Assembly: GCA_023249895.1 (NCBI GenBank)
Contig: JAHFBS010000071.1
Coordinates: 1 to 5,461 of the forward strand
Length of the DNA stretch: 5,461 nt
Direction of reading: 5' to 3'
Source of the DNA: a bacterium
GTDB lineage: Bacteria > Babelota > Babeliae > Babelales > RVW-14
The notes beneath the pieces are model-generated. The model was not told the origin of the DNA and did not search any database. It saw nothing but the letters and a program-made list of their open reading frames with translations. Every line of letters begins with the position of its first letter. The first letter of the stretch is position 1. The position numbers and the translations under genes are program-made. Below, piece after piece: positions 1 through 4,714 of this stretch.

Positions 1-2
1 AA

Positions 3-41
3 GGACACAAGCGCGCCGTACTTGAAATCCTTGAAGAATAA
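3..41 (+). CDS. 3' end of an upstream gene, possibly KH-domain RNA-binding protein KhpA (partial)
   Basis: Only the last twelve codons are in the window, reading GHKRAVLEILEE and then TAA. Codon choice (GAA for Glu, CTT for Leu) matches the genes downstream better than the other frame open here. The ending resembles the C-terminus of KhpA (YlqC), a small single-KH RNA-binding protein that usually ends in a Lys/Arg-rich strand followed by an EIL/EII-type tail. In many bacteria khpA sits between rpsP and rimM-trmD, so a khpA directly before trmD fits the locus. Twelve residues cannot prove the family. The product name is inference from position and tail resemblance. Confidence 0.35.
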   Translation, partial: GHKRAVLEILEE

Positions 42-72
42 TAAAACCGTGCAACAAGAGTTTGCTAAGTGG

Positions 73-100
73 TAGGCTGGCGTAACTGCCAGCCTATTTT
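73..100 (+). terminator. Hairpin with T-run directly before trmD; terminator-like or attenuator-like
   Basis: A perfect 9-bp inverted repeat, TAGGCTGGC and GCCAGCCTA, encloses a 6-nt loop (82-87) and is followed by TTTT (97-100). It lies 31 nt after the stop of the upstream partial gene, so it reads naturally as that gene's Rho-independent terminator. The T-run is short, and the trmD start codon follows after one base. If transcription reads through from upstream, the hairpin would sit where the trmD ribosome-binding site should be and could lower trmD expression. Confidence 0.7.
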
Positions 101-101
101 G

Positions 102-1469
102 ATGACTATGAAAATATCAATAATTACCGTATTCCCCGAGCTTCACACCACATTCTTGGCAACAAGTATCATCGGTCGTGCATGTGAACGCGGTCTTGTT
201 ACCGTACGCACCTTACGACTGTCCGATTTTTGTGCGCCTAAAGAACGCATTGATGAACCGGTCGTTGGCCCCGGCGCAGGAATGATCATTAAGCCTGAGG
301 TCATTGAACGAGCCATTACTGCGTGTGAAAACGACTGGGGACATGGATACAAGATTTTTTTCTCGCCACAAGGAACAAAGCTCACGCAACGGTATTTGCG
401 TTCAATGGCAGCGCAACTGTTTAATGCACCCTGTGCACCAAGCTCCGAACATCCTGAAAGCAACGAAGCTCAAACTTCTCACGTATCACCACACCTCATT
501 TTAATATGCTCACGCTACGAAGGCATTGATGCACGCGTTGAACAACACTATGCCGATGCGGTTATCTCTATTGGTGACTACGTCGTTACCGGTGGCGATA
601 TTCCTGCACAGATTTTTCTTGAAGGATTTCTCAGACTTCTACCCGGTGTTGTTGGCAAACAAGAATCGGTAACTGAAGAATCGTTTTCAGGCGCCTTGCT
701 GGATTATCCAGAATACGGCCTTCCTGTTGAATGGAAAGGTATGCGTATTCCTGAAATCGTGCAATCGGGTAATCATGCGGCTATAAAAAAATGGCGCACC
801 CAGCAAGCACTTCATAACACACTCAATCGACGCTTTGACTGGTTTGCCTCCTCACAGCCAACGCCAGAAGAATGCACCAATGCATTACAAACGATTCCAC
901 CTCATTACGTCGCCCTCATGCATACACAAGTTAAACTCAAAGATGGCACCGTCGGTACCACGTCGATCACCTCAATTGATCTGCATGACACGGCACGCTC
1001 CTGCGCTACCTACGGCATCAAAAACTTTTTCATGGTCACCCCGCTGATTGACCAGCAAGCTATCATTGCTACTTTTCTTGATTTTTGGCGTTCAGATTTT
1101 GGTAAAAATTATAACCAAAGTCGCTATCATGCGGTAAACAAAGTACTGCCAACGCTCAATCTTGATGAAGTTATTAAGGCCATTACCGCAGCCGAAGGCA
1201 AAGCACCACTCGTCGTTGCAACATCGGCCAAAGAATATGCACATATACGTAAAATTGATTTCACCCAACAAGGCACTGTTTGGCAGCACGATCGCCCTGT
1301 TTTACTACTCTTTGGAACGGGCCAAGGACTTGATGATGCGCTTATCGAGAAATGCGATTATCTTCTTGTCCCTGTCAGCGGTATGACCACCTACAATCAC
1401 TTATCAGTTCGCTCGGCTATTGCTATCGTACTCGATCGCTGGCTCGGATTGCATCAACAAAACAGTTAG
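102..1469 (+). CDS. trmD: Fusion: tRNA (guanine-N1)-methyltransferase TrmD plus C-terminal SPOUT RNA methyltransferase domain
   Basis: TrmD methylates N1 of G37 next to the anticodon of a subset of tRNAs, using SAM, and prevents +1 frameshifting. Residues about 3-245 (start at 102) carry its signature: VFPE (10-13), GPGAGMIIKPE (56-66), SRYEGID (137-143), IGDYVVTGG (157-165), the RLLPGVVG loop (178-185), LLDYP (199-203) and SGNHAAIKKWR (222-232). Typical TrmD is about 240-260 aa; this protein is 455 aa. Residues about 268-451 form a second SPOUT domain like Thermotoga TM1570 (Methyltrn_RNA_4), with HDTAR (295-299), GTGQGL (405-410) and NHLSVRSA (432-439); its substrate is unknown. An extra segment lies at 107-129. 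Several usual TrmD residues differ: CSRYEG for CGRYEG, TEESF where a catalytic Asp is expected, EYGLP for HYTRP. ATG 102 or ATG 108 both fit; 108 would start MKIS, as is usual in the family. No clear Shine-Dalgarno sequence is present. Confidence 0.95.
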   Translation: MTMKISIITVFPELHTTFLATSIIGRACERGLVTVRTLRLSDFCAPKERIDEPVVGPGAGMIIKPEVIERAITACENDWGHGYKIFFSPQGTKLTQRYLRSMAAQLFNAPCAPSSEHPESNEAQTSHVSPHLILICSRYEGIDARVEQHYADAVISIGDYVVTGGDIPAQIFLEGFLRLLPGVVGKQESVTEESFSGALLDYPEYGLPVEWKGMRIPEIVQSGNHAAIKKWRTQQALHNTLNRRFDWFASSQPTPEECTNALQTIPPHYVALMHTQVKLKDGTVGTTSITSIDLHDTARSCATYGIKNFFMVTPLIDQQAIIATFLDFWRSDFGKNYNQSRYHAVNKVLPTLNLDEVIKAITAAEGKAPLVVATSAKEYAHIRKIDFTQQGTVWQHDRPVLLLFGTGQGLDDALIEKCDYLLVPVSGMTTYNHLSVRSAIAIVLDRWLGLHQQNS

Positions 1470-1478
1470 GATTTTTTC

Positions 1479-1829
1479 ATGAAAAAACTTCTCATTTTCG
1501 GCTTAATTCTCGCACCAGCATTTTCAGGTTCAATAAGTGCTATGGAAAAAAAAGTCGAAGAAAAAGATAAAGAAGAAATTTGTCAAACTGAACAACAGAT
1601 AAAACAAGTAAGAGAAAAACTATTCGTCTGCATATCAACGTTCAATTCGGATGGCATTCTCTCGATTATCGGGCTCACAGACTCTGATGTATTGTACCAG
1701 GCACTCATGCTGGGCTCGAATAAATCATGGGCCATAAAAAGAGCACATCTCATCGGCGCAACTAAGATAGCGCAGCAGCTTGAGGGATTTATTATTTATT
1801 ACGAAAATAAGCACGGCTTAGGTAAATAA
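1479..1829 (+). CDS. Small exported protein of unknown family
   Basis: The 116-aa product begins with a clear Sec signal peptide: MKK, a hydrophobic stretch (residues 4-17), and a likely cleavage site after SISA (residue 21). The mature part opens with a Lys/Glu-rich, probably helical segment (22-48). It continues as predicted alpha-helices, including FNSDGILSIIG (55-65) and AHLIGATKIAQQLEGFI (about 88-104). The latter has the A-x3-G-x3-IA-x2-L spacing of an ankyrin helix pair, so a degenerate ankyrin-like fold is possible, but no canonical repeat is present. The gene starts 9 nt after the trmD stop. Its Shine-Dalgarno AGGA (1468-1471) overlaps that stop, with 7 nt to ATG, so it is probably co-transcribed with trmD. 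I do not recognise a family or function. Confidence 0.8.
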   Translation: MKKLLIFGLILAPAFSGSISAMEKKVEEKDKEEICQTEQQIKQVREKLFVCISTFNSDGILSIIGLTDSDVLYQALMLGSNKSWAIKRAHLIGATKIAQQLEGFIIYYENKHGLGK

Positions 1830-1851
1830 CACCGAAAACAATATTCAATTT

Positions 1852-1902
1852 GTAATAAGGCTACCGTTTGCCCCAATGAGGTGCGTATGGTAGCCTTATT
1901 AC
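1852..1902 (+). terminator. Long perfect hairpin between the exported-protein gene and the ankyrin gene; terminator or leader structure
   Basis: The arms GTAATAAGGCTACC (1852-1865) and GGTAGCCTTATTAC (1889-1902) form a perfect 14-bp stem around a 23-nt loop. The stem is too long to be chance and lies 23 nt after a stop codon, as expected for the end of the trmD transcript. The next T-run (1917-1921) is 14 nt beyond the stem, so it is not a textbook intrinsic terminator. The loop contains CCCCAA (1871-1876), complementary to TTGGGG (1931-1936) at the ankyrin gene's ribosome-binding site, so a regulatory role is also conceivable. Confidence 0.6.
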
Positions 1903-1942
1903 TGTTTAGTGGGGACTTTTTATAATCAATTTGGGGGTTATC

Positions 1943-3280
1943 GTGAATAAATTACGCACGTTAAGCGTTATCACATTTGTCGCAGCAAGCGGATCATTAT
2001 ATACGGCAGAACCATCGTATAGAGAAGTTCAAACGCCTATTGCTGTACAAGCTACAACCGACACCAAGCTTTCCGACGCTGAAAAAAATGCTTTACTCGT
2101 AGATGAAGCAGAACAAGGCAATCTGGATAAAGCTCGCAAGCTCATTGAAGCTGGCGCACATCCAAATTATGCCTTAATAGCAGCAGCTGAACACGGACAT
2201 GAAGACATCGTAGCTTTAGCACTCGATAAAGGGGCACAGGTAGATGCAAGAATCTGTCCAATATGCACGCCAGAATATTTTGGTTTTTTCCCTGCCATAA
2301 CCTATGCAGCTATGTTTGGCCACACACACATCGTCAAAATGCTTCTTGATCATAAAGCAAATCCCCACAATTATCGTGCCATTACTTATGCTGCTGGATA
2401 CGGACATATCGAAGTGGTCAGACTCTTTATTGAAGCAAAAAGCTGCTTTCTTAATGAAGCCTTATTTGAGGCAGCCAGCAGCGGAAAAAAGGGAATTGTC
2501 AAAATACTCCTTGATGCTGGCGCAAACCCAAACGGCTGGCGCGATATAACTAATACTCTTGTCAGTGCCGCAGAAAATGGCCATACAGAAGTGGTCAGAC
2601 TGCTTGTGGCTTCCGGCAAAATGGAAAATGAATATGTAGAAAAAGCCCTCAAACAAGCCATCTTCATGGATAAGTTCGAAAGCAACTCTTCATTCTGCTC
2701 AGAAGAAGAAGAGCCTAAAAAAGATCGTACTGAAATCATCAAGCTCCTTAAAACAGCTATCGAGCAGCAAGAAGATACTGCTGATTCCGAAGATGGTCAG
2801 AACGAAGCCTATCAAAATACCGAAAATGACAACGCCTTTCTTGCTGCTGTTAAGGCGGGTGAAACCGATAAAGTCAAACAACTCATTACAGCCGGTATCA
2901 ATATAAATGCTCGCGATAAGTATGGAATGGATGCACTTCACGCCGCTGCTGAAAAAGGCGATTTGGAGCTGGTTAAAATTCTGATAGACGCTCACATTGA
3001 TGTTAAAGAGTACGGCGGATGCGCGTTAGTTGAAGCGGCAAAAACAAATAATCTTGCCTTGGCAAAAATGCTTATTGACGCCGGGGCAATTGATAACGCA
3101 AGCGCCATCGCTTATGCAGCCGATGAAGGCAACGTAGAAATTCTTAAGATAATTCTTGATGCAAACATTTTTGATCCTACTGAACTAAACTGGGCCATCA
3201 CCAATGCTCATGGAAATCCTAGCATTATCGCCCTCATTATAAGATTCATCGAGCCTATCAAAGCCGCAGGGATACAGTAA
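1943..3280 (+). CDS. Secreted ankyrin-repeat protein
   Basis: From GTG 1943 the product is 445 aa. This start is chosen because GGGGG (1933-1937) lies 5 nt upstream and because it gives a clean signal peptide, MNKLRTLSVITFVAASGSLYTA, with cleavage before EPSY. The mature protein is mostly ankyrin repeats (helix-turn-helix protein-binding units) with the usual AA-x2-GH-x2-IVK-x-LLD-x-GA pattern. An N-terminal block of about six spans residues 50-225. A charged, acidic stretch (about 245-295, rich in Glu, Asp and Gln) interrupts it. A C-terminal block of about five spans 296-437 and includes DALHAAAEKGDLELVKILIDA (about 330-350). It has no enzymatic motif. Such proteins usually bind other proteins; export in a likely symbiont suggests a host-interaction or envelope scaffold role, which is inference. 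A 14-nt repeat, GAAGTGGTCAGACT, at 2411 and 2588 marks internal repeat duplication. Confidence 0.93.
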   Translation: MNKLRTLSVITFVAASGSLYTAEPSYREVQTPIAVQATTDTKLSDAEKNALLVDEAEQGNLDKARKLIEAGAHPNYALIAAAEHGHEDIVALALDKGAQVDARICPICTPEYFGFFPAITYAAMFGHTHIVKMLLDHKANPHNYRAITYAAGYGHIEVVRLFIEAKSCFLNEALFEAASSGKKGIVKILLDAGANPNGWRDITNTLVSAAENGHTEVVRLLVASGKMENEYVEKALKQAIFMDKFESNSSFCSEEEEPKKDRTEIIKLLKTAIEQQEDTADSEDGQNEAYQNTENDNAFLAAVKAGETDKVKQLITAGININARDKYGMDALHAAAEKGDLELVKILIDAHIDVKEYGGCALVEAAKTNNLALAKMLIDAGAIDNASAIAYAADEGNVEILKIILDANIFDPTELNWAITNAHGNPSIIALIIRFIEPIKAAGIQ

Positions 3281-3322
3281 GATAGGTAAAAGAAAAGAAC
3301 AGCCGACAATTTCGTATAAAAA

Positions 3323-3351
3323 TTGCCATTTAATGGCTTTGACCATATACT
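3323..3351 (+). promoter_or_regulatory. Sigma-70-type promoter for rplS
   Basis: The -35 box TTGCCA (3323-3328) and -10 box TATACT (3346-3351) each match consensus at five of six positions and are separated by exactly 17 nt. Transcription would start near 3358, about 40 nt before the rplS ATG. It lies in the 117-nt gap after the ankyrin gene, which explains how rplS is expressed away from its usual trmD operon. Confidence 0.65.
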
Positions 3352-3367
3352 TTGGCTTTGTTTACGA

Positions 3368-3383
3368 GAAAAAGTACTTTTTC
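3368..3383. repeat. Perfect 16-bp palindrome in the rplS leader
   Basis: GAAAAAGTACTTTTTC is a perfect inverted repeat. It lies downstream of the predicted transcription start and ends 4 nt before the rplS Shine-Dalgarno sequence (AAGGA, 3388-3392). In DNA it could be an operator. In RNA it gives a weak A-U-rich stem of 6 bp with a GTAC loop. No specific regulator can be named. Confidence 0.5.
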
Positions 3384-3397
3384 GAATAAGGACGTCA

Positions 3398-3793
3398 ATG
3401 AAAGCACGCAGCTTAACCCGCGAAACGATTCTTAATCTAGGAACAGAAGGCAAAACGCTCCCCGAATTTAAAGTCGGTGACACCGTCGAAGTCGGCCAAA
3501 TCATCAAAGAAGGCGACAAAGAGCGCGTTCAGCCCTTCAAAGGCGATGTTATTGCCATTCACCACAACGGCGTTTCTTCAACCTTCACCGTTCGCCGCAT
3601 TGGTGCCAATGGTGTAGGCGTTGAAAGAATCTTCCCTTTCTACTCACCAGCAATCAGTGAAATTAAACTTGAGAAGACCGGCAAAGTCCGTCGCGCAAAA
3701 CTTTATTACCTTCGTGACCGCGTTGGTAAAGCCGCTCGCATTGAAGAGAAGCTTCAATCAGCAGAAAAAGCTACGGTTTCAGCTGGTAAATAA
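3398..3793 (+). CDS. rplS: 50S ribosomal protein L19
   Basis: L19 is a large-subunit protein at the interface with the 30S subunit. The 131-aa product is slightly longer than the usual 115-120 aa. It carries the family core: FKVGDTVEV (about 24-32), [12 protein letters not shown] (about 42-53), then [23 protein letters not shown] (about 62-84). It ends with the hallmark [18 protein letters not shown]. The extra length is a polar C-terminal tail of about twelve residues ending VSAGK. ATG 3398 is chosen because AAGGA (3388-3392) sits 5 nt upstream; an upstream TTG in the same frame lies inside the promoter. The gene has its own promoter and shares one base with the next gene (TAATG), which implies translational coupling. 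Confidence 0.97.
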   Translation: MKARSLTRETILNLGTEGKTLPEFKVGDTVEVGQIIKEGDKERVQPFKGDVIAIHHNGVSSTFTVRRIGANGVGVERIFPFYSPAISEIKLEKTGKVRRAKLYYLRDRVGKAARIEEKLQSAEKATVSAGK

Positions 3794-4212
3794 TGACATT
3801 ATTTCGGCACACGCTGTTTTCTTTTTTCTGTTTAATAACGCTCGCCTCATGTGGCAAGCGTTACGATCTTGCTCATGATGGGTGCGCACGTAAAGCACAT
3901 CTGGAACTTGCCAAGCATTTTGATGTGCCCGTTCCTCTTGGTTTTACGCTGAGTGATTCATCATGCCGCGCGGTTACTGATGGATTCTCTGATTTCATGC
4001 GCTATAGCGGCCGCACCTCCTCGAGCACGGTTATTGATTTTTACAAACGTGAAATGGAACGTGCTGGATGGGAGATAACCGATCTTTCAACCGCACGCGA
4101 TGGTTTTCTGTATTGCTCAAAACCAACAAAACAGTGTGGTATCCAAATACAACAACGGTCCAACAATGCTACTACACTCAGTCTTTTCATTACCCAAAAG
4201 GGATCACGATGA
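3793..4212 (+). CDS. Small lipoprotein of unknown function
   Basis: The 139-aa product has a lipoprotein signal peptide: Arg5, a hydrophobic stretch (7-18) and lipobox LASC, with the lipidated Cys at 20. Gly rather than Asp at +2 would allow outer-membrane sorting in a Gram-negative cell. The mature domain starts with VPVPLGF (45-51), then MRYSG (69-73), a VIDFYKREMERAGWE segment (80-94) and a C-terminal beta-rich part. This resembles a small domain found in various bacterial lipoproteins, where a strand is followed by a V..FY...M...GW helix; I cannot assign a family name. Four further cysteines (31, 58, 108, 115) could form disulfides in the periplasm. The start codon overlaps the rplS stop by one base, so it is read from the rplS transcript, an odd partner for an envelope protein. 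Confidence 0.88.
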   Translation: MTLFRHTLFSFFCLITLASCGKRYDLAHDGCARKAHLELAKHFDVPVPLGFTLSDSSCRAVTDGFSDFMRYSGRTSSSTVIDFYKREMERAGWEITDLSTARDGFLYCSKPTKQCGIQIQQRSNNATTLSLFITQKGSR

Positions 4213-4382
4213 TCGTGTGGTATCTTAAAGCGCTCGCGTTGGTTCTTATCGTTTTACTTGTCTGCCCACTCATCTTTATTGGGCTTGCCGCAACACTCGG
4301 ACGCTTCTTTGGGCTCACCATTGCCCCCGATTCATTTGTGGTTAAAGCGGCTCAACGTTTCAACCAACGCTTCAATCGATAA
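4209..4382 (+). CDS. 57-aa single-pass membrane protein
   Basis: The ATG overlaps the lipoprotein stop in an ATGA junction and is preceded by AAAAGGGA (4196-4203) with a 5-nt gap, a good ribosome-binding site. The product is very hydrophobic at residues about 5-31 (ALALVLIVLLVCPLIFIG within it), then GRFFGLTIAPDSFVV and a basic amphipathic tail QRFNQRFNR. It is probably an inner-membrane protein made together with the lipoprotein. No family is recognised. The last 31 bp are also the end of a gene on the other strand. Gene reality rests on the coupled start, the Shine-Dalgarno sequence and the membrane-segment composition. Confidence 0.7.
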   Translation: MIVWYLKALALVLIVLLVCPLIFIGLAATLGRFFGLTIAPDSFVVKAAQRFNQRFNR

Positions 4383-4561
4383 TGCATCTCTTTGAGCTTT
4401 TCCCGCGCATATTTGTTACCCAAAAGGGCTAGGCCTAAAAGAATAAGAAGAACCCCTTGAATAAAGGGGACAAAAAGGCCGATAAATCCAACAATCAAGA
4501 GCGCAACACCGACAACAATGCGTCCCCCATTGTTATAGATAGACTCCCAAAACTTATTCAT
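4352..4561 (-). CDS. 69-aa two-helix membrane protein, PGPGW-like
   Basis: The start codon (complement of 4559-4561) has AGGGAG 5 nt upstream (complement of 4567-4572), strong support for a real gene. The product has a short polar N-terminus and two hydrophobic helices (about 14-33 and 36-49) separated by VPFIQG. A basic tail with NKYAREKLKEM and RLKRWLKR follows. The layout G-x-ALLIVG-x2-GLFVPF-x-QG-x-LL-x-LLGLALL resembles small PGPGW-type putative transmembrane proteins, although the Trp of that motif is absent. Function is unknown. It converges on the 57-aa gene and overlaps its last 31 bp. It diverges from the downstream exported-protein gene across 153 bp; I see no convincing promoter for it. 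Confidence 0.82.
   Translation of the reverse strand: MNKFWESIYNNGGRIVVGVALLIVGFIGLFVPFIQGVLLILLGLALLGNKYAREKLKEMHYRLKRWLKR
4353..4376. repeat. Tandem 12-bp repeat in the shared 3' end of two convergent genes
   Basis: Two adjacent units, CAACGTTTCAAC and CAACGCTTCAAT, match at 10 of 12 positions. On the plus strand they encode QRFN twice; on the minus strand they encode the repeated Leu-Lys-Arg pattern of RLKRWLKR. The repeat lies wholly within the 31-bp overlap. Confidence 0.6.
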
Positions 4562-4714
4562 CGCTTCTCCCTTCCTTCAAAATTACTGCTGTATGGGCAT
4601 CCGTTTGCAATAATCCCGCTATCCCTTACACTTATACTTTTGCCGATTTCTATTATGTATTTTGGGGTTTAGATAAGGCAATATTATTGCATTTTGTGCG
4701 GGGGCATTTCGAAC

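Noticed and set aside
1..75. A second open frame at the left edge ending in TAG at 73-75, reading into the hairpin.
   Set aside because: Its codon use (many AAG and TTG) fits the neighbours less well, and its stop falls inside the terminator stem. The frame ending at 41 is preferred, though neither can be proved from so short a piece.
69..101. In-frame GTG start that would lengthen TrmD by eleven residues.
   Set aside because: The added residues are translated from the hairpin itself and are not TrmD-like; family members begin at or next to the MKIS position.
1921..1926. Perfect TATAAT box upstream of the ankyrin gene.
   Set aside because: No acceptable -35 box lies 15-19 nt upstream, and the implied transcript would start inside the ribosome-binding site, about 10 nt before GTG 1943. 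Possible but not supported.
1931..1942. TTG start for the ankyrin protein, four codons upstream of GTG 1943.
   Set aside because: The TTG overlaps the G-rich ribosome-binding site, whereas GTG 1943 has correct spacing and gives a cleaner signal peptide beginning MNK.
3339..3367. Alternative -35 box TTGACC upstream of rplS.
   Set aside because: The matching -10 position reads TTACGA, a poor match. The TTGCCA/TATACT pair with 17-nt spacing is clearly better.
3323..3397. TTG start that would add 25 residues to L19.
   Set aside because: It coincides with the -35 box, the extra residues are not L19-like, and ATG 3398 has a good Shine-Dalgarno sequence.
4190..4428. A 13-nt direct repeat, TTACCCAAAAGGG, at 4190-4202 and 4416-4428.
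   Set aside because: One copy lies in each of two unrelated coding regions in opposite orientation to reading, with no flanking similarity. One such match in a window this size is not surprising by chance.
4457..4672. Plus-strand open frame of 71 codons opposite the minus-strand membrane gene.
   Set aside because: It is largely the antisense of a gene with a good ribosome-binding site and coherent membrane helices; it lacks its own ribosome-binding site and family-like features.
4678..4695. Short inverted repeat GCAATA/TATTGC followed by TTTT upstream of the exported-protein gene.
   Set aside because: With effectively 5 bp of mostly A-T pairing it is too weak to call a terminator, and no plus-strand gene ends nearby.
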